Assembly (NCBI GenBank): GCA_039587535.1
Contig: JBDHIF010000014.1
Location: forward strand, 1-64,000
Length of the DNA: 64,000 nucleotides
Direction of reading: 5' to 3'
DNA from: JAWLHJ01 sp039587535
Lineage (GTDB): Bacteria; Gemmatimonadota; Gemmatimonadetes; Longimicrobiales; Gaopeijiaceae
The position numbers and the translations under genes are program-made. Below the pieces are notes generated by a model. The model had not been told where the DNA came from, did not search any database, and was given only the letters and a program-made list of their open reading frames with translations. This document shows positions 1-8,686 of the stretch, in pieces (the stretch's first letter is position 1; every line of letters begins with the position of its first letter).

Positions 1-816
1 CAGCCGCTTGGCGGCCTCCTGCTGCAGGGTCGAAGTCGTGAACGGAGCGGAGGGGTTCTTCCGCCGCTCGCTCCGCTTGACCTCCGAGACCTGGAAGGGG
101 ACCGCACCGACCTCGTCCAGCACCTTACTCGCCGCTTCTTCGTTCTCGAGCGTGAAGGAAGCGCCGTCGATCTGGTGGAGACGGGCGTCGAACGGGACCT
201 CACCGCTCTCCAGGTGCGCTGTGATGGTCCAGTACTCTTCCTGGACGAACGCGCGGATCTCGTCCTCGCGCTCGCAGATGAGTCGGAGGGCCACCGTCTG
301 CACACGCCCCGCCGAGAGCCCGGGGCGGATCGGCTTCCAGAGCATGGGGCTGACCTTGTAGCCCACCAGCCGATCGAGCACCCGCCGAGCCTGCTGCGCC
401 TCGATCTTCTTCAGGTCCAGAGGCCCGGGATGCTTGAGCGCCTCCTGCACGGCACCCTTGGTGATCTCCCGAAACGTCACTCTCTGGAAGCGATCTCGGT
501 CCTTCTCGTAACCGAGCTGCTCCGCCACGTGGTAGGCAATGGCCTCACCTTCGCGATCGGGATCGGTCGCGAGGATCACCCGGTCCGCGTTCCTCGCCCG
601 CTTCTTGAGGTCGGAGATGATTTTCCCCTTCCCGCGAATGGTGACGTACTTGGGCTCGAAGCCGTGCTCGATGTCCACCCCGAGCTCCTTCGGCGGAAGG
701 TCGCGGACGTGCCCCACGGAAGCGGCCACCTCGTACCCCTTACCGAGGTACTTCTCGATGGTCCGGGCCTTCGCCGGGGACTCCACGATCACCAGGTTCT
801 TTTCGGAGTCGCTCAT
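1..816 (-). CDS. topA: DNA topoisomerase I, N-terminal part (truncated by window edge)
   Basis: Type IA topoisomerase, which relaxes negative supercoils. The reading frame starts at the ATG at 816 and is open to base 1, so only about 272 residues are visible. The N-terminus has the Toprim opening VIVESPAKARTIEKYLGKGY and the metal-binding acidic motif ATDPDREGEAIAYH. After these come the RRVLDRLVGY and GLSAGRVQTVALRLI segments typical of TopA. The catalytic tyrosine lies beyond the window. An AAGGG ribosome site sits just upstream of the ATG. The gene follows aroK by about 10 bases, so it is probably co-transcribed with aroC-aroK. Identification is secure; completeness cannot be judged. Confidence 0.96.
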   Translation of the reverse strand, partial: MSDSEKNLVIVESPAKARTIEKYLGKGYEVAASVGHVRDLPPKELGVDIEHGFEPKYVTIRGKGKIISDLKKRARNADRVILATDPDREGEAIAYHVAEQLGYEKDRDRFQRVTFREITKGAVQEALKHPGPLDLKKIEAQQARRVLDRLVGYKVSPMLWKPIRPGLSAGRVQTVALRLICEREDEIRAFVQEEYWTITAHLESGEVPFDARLHQIDGASFTLENEEAASKVLDEVGAVPFQVSEVKRSERRKNPSAPFTTSTLQQEAAKRL

Positions 817-826
817 CAACACCCTT

Positions 827-1387
827 CTAACTGCGAGGAACTTCGGGGTGCCTCGCGCTGAGGACCCGGAGGATCTCGGTGGTCACATCATCTACGGACA
901 GGTGGCTCGTGTCCACCGCGTTGCCGGCGGCACGATAGAACGACTCACGCTCCCGGAGAAGCGCCGCCGCCTGATCGAGCGGGGCCTCTGCCGTGAGCAG
1001 CGGCCGGCTTCCCGGCTCAGCAGACACTCGCCGCACCGCCTCTTCCGCCGAGACATGCAGCCAGAAGGTCTCGGTCCCAGACGGCACTTCGTCAAGGCGT
1101 CCAGGAGCCGCAGCCCAGCCGCCGCCCGAAGCCAGGACCACCTCGTTCCGCATCAGGAGGCCACGCGCCACGCTGGCTTCGACGGCGCGGAAGTGTTGCT
1201 CACCGCGCGACCGGAAGATCTCCGCCACCGGCATCCCTTCCGCCTCTGCGATCTCCTCGTCGAAGTCCGCGAACGTCCAGCCCAGGGCGCGAGCCAGCGA
1301 CCGCCCCACCGTGCTCTTGCCGGATCCCATGAACCCGACGAGCAGGACACGCGCGAACGGCGCGGGTGGGCCGGGCTCAACGCTCAC
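827..1387 (-). CDS. aroK: Shikimate kinase
   Basis: Phosphorylates shikimate to shikimate 3-phosphate in aromatic amino-acid synthesis. The protein has the P-loop GFMGSGKSTVGRSLA near its N-terminus, then the DFDEEIAEAEGM shikimate/Mg-binding segment, FRSRGEQHFR, the ASGGG glycine motif and an RPLL lid segment. I chose the GTG start at 1387, which overlaps the last codons of aroC by 11 bases and gives 186 aa, the usual size. A longer open frame upstream is only shadow translation of aroC. Its position between aroC and topA indicates translational coupling with aroC. Confidence 0.93.
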   Translation of the reverse strand: MSVEPGPPAPFARVLLVGFMGSGKSTVGRSLARALGWTFADFDEEIAEAEGMPVAEIFRSRGEQHFRAVEASVARGLLMRNEVVLASGGGWAAAPGRLDEVPSGTETFWLHVSAEEAVRRVSAEPGSRPLLTAEAPLDQAAALLRERESFYRAAGNAVDTSHLSVDDVTTEILRVLSARHPEVPRS

Positions 1388-2582
1388 CGAAGCCCCGGAC
1401 CTCCAGATGCTCCACGTATCCTTCGAAATTCCGCCGGGTCTCTCCCAAGGAATCCCCGCCGAACTTCTCCAGGAATGCATCCGCCAGCACGAGAGCAACC
1501 ATGGCTTCGCCCACCACACCGGCGGCGGGCACCGCGCACACGTCGCTCCGCTCCACCGCAGCGTCCCCCTCCGAGCCGTCCCGTAGGTCGACGCTGGGGA
1601 GTCGGCTCCTGAGCGTGGCGATGGGTTTCATGGCTCCACGCACGAGCAGCGCCTCACCGGTGGTCACCCCCCCCTCCAACCCTCCGGCCCGGTTGGAGGC
1701 ACGCCCGAAGCCACCGGATCGCTGTCGCTCCGGGGCCCGCACGATGGGGTCGTGTACTCGGGAGCCCGGCCGGGCGGAGCCCTCGAACCCGATACCGATC
1801 TCCACGCCCTTCACCGCCTGGATGGACACGACGGCTCCGGCAAGCCGTCCGTCGAGCTTCCGATCCCAGGAAACGTGGCTGCCAAGGCCGACGGGGAGGC
1901 CGGTAGCCACCACCTCGAAGACGCCACCCAAAGTGTCGCCACGCTCCTTGGCCAGGTCGATCTCCTCCATCATCCGGTCCGCCGCCGCCGAATCCAGGCA
2001 CCGCACCGGATTCGCATCCGTCACCGCGTTCAACCCCACCGGGATCTCGTCCACCTCGGCTCGGATGCCGCCGATCGAGAGGATGTGGCTTCCGACTTCG
2101 ATATCGAACTCCCGGAGCAGCCGCTTGGCCAAAGCCCCGGCCGCCACCCGAGCGGCGGTCTCACGCGCGCTGGCACGCTCGAGGACGTCCCGCACGTCTC
2201 GTCGATCGTACTTAAGAGCGCCAGCCAGGTCAGCGTGCCCGGGTCGCGGGAGGTAGTGGGGTCGAAGCGCCTTCGGGTTCACGTCCTCCGGCGGCGACCC
2301 GTGGGCCATGGCCGTGGTCCAATTCTCCCAATCGCGATTCCAGATGGCCATCGCCACGGGTGAGCCCAGGGTTTCTCCCAATCGGACACCGGAGATGAGG
2401 TCGGCCCGATCGGATTCGATCTGCATGCGACGGCCCCGACCGTAGCCCCGCTGCCGCCTGGCGAGCTCGGGATCGACGTCTCGCTCCACCACGACGGGAA
2501 CCCCGGCGGGCATTCCTTCCACCACGGTGACAAGGCCGCGCCCGTGTGATTCTCCGGCCGTGTGGAACGTGAAGCGCTTCAT
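1377..2582 (-). CDS. aroC: Chorismate synthase
   Basis: Converts 5-enolpyruvylshikimate 3-phosphate to chorismate using reduced FMN. The N-terminus MKRFTFHTAGESHGRGL carries the family GESHG signature. Other family segments visible are the RRQRGYGRGRRMQIESD stretch, the HADLAGALKYDRRDVRDVLERASARETAARVA region (given here as landmarks around residues 120-150) and a C-terminal VALVLADAFLEKFGGDS. The frame extends upstream to 2645, but the conserved N-terminus fixes the start at 2582, giving 401 aa. It overlaps aroK downstream. The two shikimate-pathway genes plus topA form a compact minus-strand unit. Confidence 0.95.
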   Translation of the reverse strand: MKRFTFHTAGESHGRGLVTVVEGMPAGVPVVVERDVDPELARRQRGYGRGRRMQIESDRADLISGVRLGETLGSPVAMAIWNRDWENWTTAMAHGSPPEDVNPKALRPHYLPRPGHADLAGALKYDRRDVRDVLERASARETAARVAAGALAKRLLREFDIEVGSHILSIGGIRAEVDEIPVGLNAVTDANPVRCLDSAAADRMMEEIDLAKERGDTLGGVFEVVATGLPVGLGSHVSWDRKLDGRLAGAVVSIQAVKGVEIGIGFEGSARPGSRVHDPIVRAPERQRSGGFGRASNRAGGLEGGVTTGEALLVRGAMKPIATLRSRLPSVDLRDGSEGDAAVERSDVCAVPAAGVVGEAMVALVLADAFLEKFGGDSLGETRRNFEGYVEHLEVRGFGER

Positions 2583-2646
2583 CTCTCTGTCCGTCCTGGT
2601 ACCGTTTGCTCCCGACCCGCACGGCCGGGCGAGGTATGATAACAAA

Positions 2647-2685
2647 ATGGGCCGGCCCGCCGCTTACGGCGGCGGGCCGGCCCAT
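2647..2685 (-). terminator. Strong rho-independent terminator after pilQ
   Basis: A 17-bp near-perfect stem (core GGGCCGGCCCGCCGC) with a five-base loop. Read on the minus strand, the stem is followed by ATTTTGTTAT. It lies 41 bases past the pilQ stop and 64 bases before the aroC start, so it separates the pilMNOPQ operon from aroC-aroK-topA. Confidence 0.85.
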
Positions 2686-2726
2686 CTTCCTGCCAGCGAG
2701 AGGCGCCTAGGCGCCCCCCGGCGACC

Positions 2727-4451
2727 TCAGCGCTCGGTGCTCCGGATAATGTGCGGGGTAACCAGGATGATCAGGTCTCGCTGGACCTCCTGATAACGCC
2801 GAGTCTGGAAGATGCGCCCGACGAACGGGATGTCCATGAGCACCGGGATGCCCGTGCGGACTTCGTTCCGCTCGTTCTGGGTCAGACCTCCAATGACCAC
2901 GGTCTCACCGTCGCGGACCAACACGCGATTCTGAGCGCGCTGGGTCCGGAAGATGAAGCCCGCATCGGAATCGGCCAGCTCCGCCGCAGACCGCTCGACC
3001 TCGAGCTCCATGAGCACCTGGCTCTCATTCGTGACATGCGGTGTGGCCCGCAGGATGATACCCGTCTCCTGCTGCTCCACCTGGGCGACCGGGAACTGAC
3101 CGCCGGCTGCACCGCCAGCCCCGGCGTCGATCGTTCGGATGGGCGTGAGCTCACCCACCAGGATCTCTGCGGGCTGGTTGTCCAGCGTCGTGATCTGCGG
3201 CTCCGCGTGAACATCGCTGATGTTCACCGACTGCAGCGCGTCGATGAAGTTGACCAGCGTGAAGCGTCCCATGACCAGCGAAGTGAGGAACTGGATGCTC
3301 GGGTTCACGACCCGGGCGTTGGCGTTCCCCAGCGCGGCAATCGAGTTGCCCCCCAGAGACACCACGTAGGTGCCCTGCTCCACCGGATCCTGGACTCCGT
3401 CGCCGTCGGTATCTGCGAAGCCCGAGGACAACTCGTTGAACTGGTTCCCCTCGGTGTCCTTCAACTCATAGGTCACGCCCAGCTCGCTCAAGGCCGTCCG
3501 GTCCACGAAGATGATCTTCGCGCTGATCGACACCTGGGGTGTCTCGACGTCGAGCTGCGTGAGGAGCTCGTCCACCGCGGACTGGACACGCTCGATGTCG
3601 GACACGATGAGCGTGTTGGTACCCACGCCGACGGTCACCTGCCCGCGCTGGGTGAGAAGCGGCTGAATGGCCGTCTGGAGCTCCGTGGCAGTCGCGTAGG
3701 AGATCCGGTGGGCCTGGGTCCGGATGGGCTCGATCTGCTCCCGGTCGTTCAGGTCGCTGATGTTGTCCACCCGGATGATGCCGTACTCGTCTTCCTCCGC
3801 CCGAAGCCCCTGAGTGGAGAGAATGGAGTTCAGGGCCACGTCCCACGGCCGATCATTGATGGTGGCCGTGACGAAGCCGTCGACGTTCGACCCGGGCACG
3901 ATCGACTTGCCGCTGAAGGCCGCGAAAGCCTGCAACACGTCGTTGATGGGCGCCGCAGTCCAGGTCATGGTAATCCGCTGAGCCTGTGACTGCGGCGGCA
4001 CCTGTGCGGCCATGGCAGCAGGCTGGGCCAGTTCCGCTACATCGGTGACGGATAGCGACCCGGCGGAGGACCACGCCTCGAAGCTACCGTCGTCAACCGC
4101 GTCCAGGTTGATGAGCACTCCCTGGGCAGTGGCAACAGCCGTGTAGCCCAGCGCCCGATCCAACTCGAACACGACGCGAACGATGTCGGCCGAGTACTGG
4201 CTGGACCGGATGCCGCGGATTCCGCCACGATTGAGGGCGGAGAAATCTTCCTGAGGAAGCGCGTGCCGTGACCCCATGAGGTCCACGACCAGCCGGTGGG
4301 GACCCTCCATCATGAAGTCACGGTACTCGACGTCCCCGTCGACGGCGATCAGGACGCTCGTTCCGGCGGCCGTCGGAGTGATCGCCACCTCGGTGACGGG
4401 TCCTCCGAGGGCCAGGAGCGCCGCGGCCCACAGAGCGAACATCGACGTCAT
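2727..4451 (-). CDS. pilQ: Type IV pilus secretin PilQ
   Basis: Outer-membrane secretin through which the type IV pilus exits. The 574-aa protein starts with a short hydrophobic signal. An AMIN domain follows (about residues 17-115, with RLVVDLMGSRHALP). Next is an STN/secretin N-terminal domain near 165-240 (INDVLQAFAAFSGKSIV), then an N1-type domain. The C-terminal secretin domain is recognisable by VGELTPIRTI, LRATPHV, GETVVIGGL and IPVLMDIPFVGRIF. It is short for PilQ, with a single AMIN domain. Its start overlaps the pilP stop by one base (TGATG), and it is the last gene of pilMNOPQ before a strong terminator. Confidence 0.93.
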   Translation of the reverse strand: MTSMFALWAAALLALGGPVTEVAITPTAAGTSVLIAVDGDVEYRDFMMEGPHRLVVDLMGSRHALPQEDFSALNRGGIRGIRSSQYSADIVRVVFELDRALGYTAVATAQGVLINLDAVDDGSFEAWSSAGSLSVTDVAELAQPAAMAAQVPPQSQAQRITMTWTAAPINDVLQAFAAFSGKSIVPGSNVDGFVTATINDRPWDVALNSILSTQGLRAEEDEYGIIRVDNISDLNDREQIEPIRTQAHRISYATATELQTAIQPLLTQRGQVTVGVGTNTLIVSDIERVQSAVDELLTQLDVETPQVSISAKIIFVDRTALSELGVTYELKDTEGNQFNELSSGFADTDGDGVQDPVEQGTYVVSLGGNSIAALGNANARVVNPSIQFLTSLVMGRFTLVNFIDALQSVNISDVHAEPQITTLDNQPAEILVGELTPIRTIDAGAGGAAGGQFPVAQVEQQETGIILRATPHVTNESQVLMELEVERSAAELADSDAGFIFRTQRAQNRVLVRDGETVVIGGLTQNERNEVRTGIPVLMDIPFVGRIFQTRRYQEVQRDLIILVTPHIIRSTER

Positions 4452-4927
4452 CAGGTGCCTCCCTGGCGGGATTGAATTATTTCCAAGGTCTTACGGTCTT
4501 TGAGACCGAACTCTTCCACATCCACGATCACCTGCTCGCGCAGGATCTGTACCACGGTCACGTTGCCGAGGCGCTGACCGACCTTCAGGTAGAACGCTTC
4601 GCCCGCCACAGCGGACATGGTCCCGTCGTCCGCGAAGGCCACGCCTCCCGTGCTCACCACCGCCACGCTGGAGGCGGGGTCGTCCGCCGAGTACATGACA
4701 CCGATGAGGCTCAGCTGGTCGAACCGCGGCCCAGTGTCGTCGGTGTCCAGAGGGATGAACGGGTTGCGCCGCGTGAACTCGGGGTACTGAAAGATCTCAC
4801 GCTCGAACACGAGCTCGGTCTCCGCGGCAGTGGCGGACTGCTCCTCGCTCTGGCCCTCGACAAACGCGGGAGCCAAGAGGATCGCCACACCCAGGGTCAC
4901 GGAGGCTACCGCTTGTGGAGTGCGCAT
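4451..4927 (-). CDS. pilP: PilP-like pilus assembly lipoprotein/periplasmic protein
   Basis: A 158-aa protein at the PilP position, between pilO and pilQ. It begins with a signal-like stretch (VTLGVAILLAPAFVEG). There is no clear lipobox cysteine, unlike classical PilP. The mature part holds the typical TRRNPFIPL motif followed by a small beta-rich HR domain (LIGVMYSADD, AFYLKVGQRLGNVTVVQI). In the T4P machine PilP links the PilNO inner-membrane complex to PilQ. Assignment rests on synteny plus the R-N-P-F motif. Confidence 0.82.
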   Translation of the reverse strand: MRTPQAVASVTLGVAILLAPAFVEGQSEEQSATAAETELVFEREIFQYPEFTRRNPFIPLDTDDTGPRFDQLSLIGVMYSADDPASSVAVVSTGGVAFADDGTMSAVAGEAFYLKVGQRLGNVTVVQILREQVIVDVEEFGLKDRKTLEIIQSRQGGT

Positions 4928-4929
4928 GA

Positions 4930-5550
4930 TCAGCCTCCTACCGGCTGCTCGGCCGCAGCAGCGGCTGCGGCCGTCGCCGGGTCGGGAAGGACATAGGTTT
5001 CGATTCGGAACGAAGCGAGGACCGGCGACTCCATGTCCGGAAACCTTTCCGGCTGTGGAAACCGCTGTAGGTCGAGCTCGATGGGATTCACGATGCGCGA
5101 CAGGCTAGCGATGTCCGTGAGGAACGCCGCGACTTCGTGGTATTCGCCGACCACGGCCATGCTGTAGGAGCTCTGGTCGTAGTAGACCCCCGGCGTGCGA
5201 GGCTCCGGAACCATACGCTGCAACTCGACGCCGCGCAGTCGAGCCCGATTGGCGATGTCGTCGGCGAGAATGGCTACTTCTTCCGCCGCGGGAATCAGCT
5301 CCTCAAGCCGCGAGACGTGCCGCTCGTAGAGCGCCATGCGCTCGTCGAGATCGCCTCCGCCCTGAGCCGCAAGCACCGACGCGCGGCGGTTGTTGGTCTC
5401 GAGGTTCTCGAGTCGATCCTGCATGACCTGGTTGTCCGCTTGCTTAGGCGCCAGGACGTACATGCGGAACGGGACGATGAGCAGCAGCGCCACGAGGCCA
5501 CCGACCATCCAGTTGCGCTGTGTCGGATCGGTAGGATTGTACCAAGCCAT
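4930..5550 (-). CDS. pilO: PilO-like inner-membrane pilus assembly protein
   Basis: A 206-aa bitopic protein with one N-terminal membrane segment (WMVGGLVALLLIVPFRMYVL). A coiled-coil region follows at about residues 38-90, then a ferredoxin-like periplasmic domain. The conserved stretch YYDQSSYSMAVVGEYHEVAAF is typical of PilO. The C-terminus has an alanine run. It sits two bases after pilN and two before pilP. PilO pairs with PilN to align the secretin with the motor complex. Confidence 0.88.
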   Translation of the reverse strand: MAWYNPTDPTQRNWMVGGLVALLLIVPFRMYVLAPKQADNQVMQDRLENLETNNRRASVLAAQGGGDLDERMALYERHVSRLEELIPAAEEVAILADDIANRARLRGVELQRMVPEPRTPGVYYDQSSYSMAVVGEYHEVAAFLTDIASLSRIVNPIELDLQRFPQPERFPDMESPVLASFRIETYVLPDPATAAAAAAAEQPVGG

Positions 5551-5552
5551 GC

Positions 5553-6284
5553 TCAGTTCCCTCCCGGTGCCGGCGCGGCGGTCTGCGTGGACATGGCGCC
5601 ACCCTCGAAGAGCGGGACGGTTTCCAGCTCGCCTAACGGCGGCGACTCGTAGGTCATGACCATCTCGTACACGTAGACCAGGTCATTGGTGTTGGCCTCG
5701 GACGGCACCTGCTCGGCACGGTCCATCTGAACGGCCCTGAGGAACGGCGATGCCTCCAGCCGACGCATGAAGTTGGTGATGGCATAGATGCTCCCCGCCC
5801 GCCCGTTGACTCGGATTTGCAGCGGATTCCCACCGGTATAGAGGATCTCCTGGATCCAGGTGTAGTCGGGCACCGCCGCCGCCACCTCATCGAGGACGTG
5901 GGGCCACACGTACCGGCCTTGGTCGATCTCCTGAATGATCTGGACCCGTTGGGCGATGGAGTCGTTTCGGGCCGTGAGGAGGTTCGTGCGCTCGATGAGG
6001 TCTGCGAACCGCGTCGAATCCTGGACCTCCTCGTCGATTCGGACCTGCAGCTCCTCTCCCTGCCCGTTCACTCCGAGGTAAGCCCACGCGACGTACCCGA
6101 TCGTCAGGCTGACAGCCACGGCGAAGAAGGCCATGTAGGGATCCACGGCGGAATCCCTGCCGCTCCCGCTTCCAGCCCCGCCGTCACCGCCGCGGAGGCC
6201 CTTGAACGCGGCGGCGAGCCCAGCGAACGGGCTGCCGCCGGAGGTCCCTTTCTTCCCGCCGGGTAGGAGATTGACTTCGATCAC
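5553..6284 (-). CDS. pilN: PilN-like inner-membrane pilus assembly protein
   Basis: The N-terminus MIEVNLLPGG is the PilN cytoplasmic tail that docks into PilM (consensus I-N-L-L-P). A Gly/Ser-rich linker, one membrane helix near residues 50-70 and a coiled coil follow. The periplasmic domain has WIQEILYTGGNPLQIRVNGRA. At 243 aa it is longer than many PilN proteins because of the Gly-rich linker and a C-terminal extension. It sits 18 bases after pilM and 2 before pilO. Confidence 0.88.
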   Translation of the reverse strand: MIEVNLLPGGKKGTSGGSPFAGLAAAFKGLRGGDGGAGSGSGRDSAVDPYMAFFAVAVSLTIGYVAWAYLGVNGQGEELQVRIDEEVQDSTRFADLIERTNLLTARNDSIAQRVQIIQEIDQGRYVWPHVLDEVAAAVPDYTWIQEILYTGGNPLQIRVNGRAGSIYAITNFMRRLEASPFLRAVQMDRAEQVPSEANTNDLVYVYEMVMTYESPPLGELETVPLFEGGAMSTQTAAPAPGGN

Positions 6285-6302
6285 GGCTCGGCCGTCCTGT
6301 TC

Positions 6303-7337
6303 CTAGGCGCGCAGGGCCAACCCGAGCGGCAACAGCAGCATCGGGCCAGCCTCATCGATGGAGAAACCGCTGGCCGCGCTCGGCTGGACCGGGACGCGTT
6401 CGAACGGGTTCACGAGCTCCGTTTCCACATTCATGCGCTGACCGAGGGCACGCGACATCCCGGGAATCCGGGCGCCACCGCCGCTCAAGAAGATTCGTCC
6501 CACGGACGCGCCATCGTCCCGGGTCATGAGGAACGCGCTGGCGCGCTCGATGCCCACGGCCACCTCTTCGGCAGACTGGCTGACGAAGAGATCAAGGTCG
6601 TCGATCATCTCACGAGCCTGAACCACGTCCTCCGCCTGCTCGGCCGTGAGACCCCGTTCACGCTGGAGGTCCTCTCGGATCTTCCGGGACCCGAAAGAGA
6701 TGTCCCGCGTGAGGATCGGGACGCCGTTCTCGAGGATGTTCACGTTGGTCGTCTCGTGCCCCACGTTCACCAACGCCACGATCCCGTCCCTTTGGTCGGG
6801 GTAGTTGTGCTCGAAGGCATTGTGCAGCGCGAAGGCGTCCACATCGATGACGCGGGGCGTGACGCCGGCGTCCTGGAGAAGGGCTACCTTGTTGTCCACC
6901 AGCTCCCGCTTGGCGGCCACCAGAAGGACGTCCATCTGGAGGCCGTCACCGTGAGGGTCCAAGATCTGGAAGTCGATCTCGACGCTCTTGATGTCGAAGG
7001 GAACGTGCTGCTCGGCCTCCCAACGGATGACCTCACGAGCGTCCTGCTCCTTCATGCGGTCCATCTCGATCTTCTTGATGATCACGTCGTGGCCGCCCAC
7101 GGCGGTCACGACCTCCGCGCCCTTCAGCCCGGTCTCCTGGAAGAGGCCGCGTACCGTGTCGGCGACGAGGCCATAATCCATGATCTCGCCTTCCACGATG
7201 GCGTCCGGGAGGAGCGGCCGCATGGCGACGCGGACCACTTCCGGCTGATCGCCCGAATGGTCGACTTCCACAACCTTGACGAAGCCTGAGCCGATGTCGA
7301 GGCCGATGGATGAGCGTTTACGTCCGAAGAGGCCCAT
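6303..7337 (-). CDS. pilM: Type IV pilus actin-like ATPase PilM
   Basis: A 344-aa cytoplasmic actin-fold protein of the PilM/FtsA family that binds the PilN tail. The N-terminus has SIGLDIGSGFVKVVEV, the first phosphate-binding loop. Other family motifs are TAVGGHDVIIKKIEMDRM, IRWEAEQHVPF, VNVGHETTNVNI and the adenosine-loop FLSGGGARIPGMS. It is the first gene of pilMNOPQ and lies behind a strong promoter at 7394-7423. A GAAGG-type ribosome site precedes the ATG. Confidence 0.94.
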   Translation of the reverse strand: MGLFGRKRSSIGLDIGSGFVKVVEVDHSGDQPEVVRVAMRPLLPDAIVEGEIMDYGLVADTVRGLFQETGLKGAEVVTAVGGHDVIIKKIEMDRMKEQDAREVIRWEAEQHVPFDIKSVEIDFQILDPHGDGLQMDVLLVAAKRELVDNKVALLQDAGVTPRVIDVDAFALHNAFEHNYPDQRDGIVALVNVGHETTNVNILENGVPILTRDISFGSRKIREDLQRERGLTAEQAEDVVQAREMIDDLDLFVSQSAEEVAVGIERASAFLMTRDDGASVGRIFLSGGGARIPGMSRALGQRMNVETELVNPFERVPVQPSAASGFSIDEAGPMLLLPLGLALRA

Positions 7338-7393
7338 TCGCCGCCTTCATCGTAGGGAGTGGGAAGGAGATTTTCCCGCAGAATTACGGGTCC

Positions 7394-7423
7394 AGCTTAC
7401 CATGGAAAGTCGAGCTTTGTCAA
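7394..7423 (-). promoter_or_regulatory. Sigma-70-type promoter of pilMNOPQ
   Basis: On the minus strand a perfect TTGACA (-35, 7418-7423) is followed after 18 bases by TAAGCT (-10, 7394-7399). It lies about 55-85 bases upstream of the pilM ATG. The region is AT-rich relative to its surroundings. This suggests constitutive transcription of the alignment complex. Confidence 0.7.
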
Positions 7424-7526
7424 GAAGAAAAAGGCTAGACGTCCCATCCGAATATTTAGTAAACATTTGAAGCCTGTGAGAGCGAAATAGGGCAACGAGA
7501 CAAGGGCGTCGCCGGCCTCCGCAATG

Positions 7527-8684
7527 TCAATTCAGGACAGAAGACAGGTCGATCCAGCTCCGCCGATCCAACGGTCTGGCGCGTGACAGTGAGGCGTTGT
7601 TCAAGATGGACCGCCTGACGGCGCATGACGAGTATTGGATCTCGGACCCGCCCGCGTAGGCCATGGGATCGAGCGTGGCGTTCGACGCCATGACCGCTCC
7701 GACGATGCGCTCGCCAGCACCCTGGGTCTCGAACGTGCCCTGAACGATGATGATGCCGTGGAATTGGAAGCCTCCCCGAAGGTCGAGGTCTCCGTCCACG
7801 AGCAGAATCCCCTGCCCGATCCCGCCCGACTGGATCCGTAGCGTAGGCCCGCCGTGATAGATCAGCGGGAAGTAAGACCCACACGGAGCGGACGGGAGCG
7901 TGTCACCCCAATTCGTCATCACCGTCTCATCACAGGCACCCCCACCGTTGAGTGCCGGTTGAGTGGAGTTGATGTTGGTGCCGAGCGACGTGACGTTCTT
8001 ACCTTCCAGCTGGGCCAGCGCGGTGAGCTGATCCCAGTCGAGATCGCCGAACTGGGTGAACGTCTCGTCCACGATCGTGGAGTCCTGTTCCTTGACGGGA
8101 TCACCGCCGATGGTCCCCCCTGCGGTGGTGGTCACCAGAGAGGTATCGTTGGTCATCACCCCGGCCATATCGGCTGTTCCGCCGCAGTAGCCCGCCCACG
8201 CGGCCGGCTCCTCATCGGTACCGATGATCTCCGCCGTTCCCTTGACGGACACTGCACCTCGGGTTGTCAGCGCCGCGGGCGGATTGATGTCCGCGTAGAT
8301 GAGCCGGGTCACGATACCGATGTTGCGCGTCGCGCCACCCCAGGCATCCCCCCGGGTGATCTCCCCCGTGGCGTTCAGGTAGTAGATAACGTTGTTGGTG
8401 TTCGTGATGTTCACGGACCAGATCCCCACGTCCGTCGTGTCGGTGATGGTGGTGTCACCCCACAGAGCCACGTTGCCGAGCTGGTAGCCGTTCCAGTTGG
8501 CCATCACCTCGTTGGCACCGGCCTGGGCCACGTTCACGGCCATGTTGGCGAAGTTGCTGGCCACCCCGATGCGGAGCTCCTGACGAGCCATGTAGAAGCC
8601 CGCGGAAACCAGCGCGGCCATGATGACCAGAGCGCCAATAGCCGCCGGCATCGCGAAACCTCGTCTGTCCATGTGGCTTTCCAT
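7527..8684 (-). CDS. PilX-like minor pilin (set 1)
   Basis: A 385-aa protein with a PilX/GspK-type N-terminus: short positive leader, then FAMPAAIGALVIMAALVSAG as the hydrophobic helix. The body is Asn/Thr-rich. It includes a right-handed-repeat-like stretch (GILLVDGDLDLRGGFQFHG) that recurs in the set 2 homologue at 13815-14858. The ATG at 8684 is preceded by GAGGAA and lies two bases after the pilW-like stop; the frame runs further upstream but without pilin character. It is the last gene of fimT-pilV-pilW-pilX set 1. Minor pilins prime pilus assembly. Confidence 0.75.
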   Translation of the reverse strand: MESHMDRRGFAMPAAIGALVIMAALVSAGFYMARQELRIGVASNFANMAVNVAQAGANEVMANWNGYQLGNVALWGDTTITDTTDVGIWSVNITNTNNVIYYLNATGEITRGDAWGGATRNIGIVTRLIYADINPPAALTTRGAVSVKGTAEIIGTDEEPAAWAGYCGGTADMAGVMTNDTSLVTTTAGGTIGGDPVKEQDSTIVDETFTQFGDLDWDQLTALAQLEGKNVTSLGTNINSTQPALNGGGACDETVMTNWGDTLPSAPCGSYFPLIYHGGPTLRIQSGGIGQGILLVDGDLDLRGGFQFHGIIIVQGTFETQGAGERIVGAVMASNATLDPMAYAGGSEIQYSSCAVRRSILNNASLSRARPLDRRSWIDLSSVLN

Positions 8685-8686
8685 CG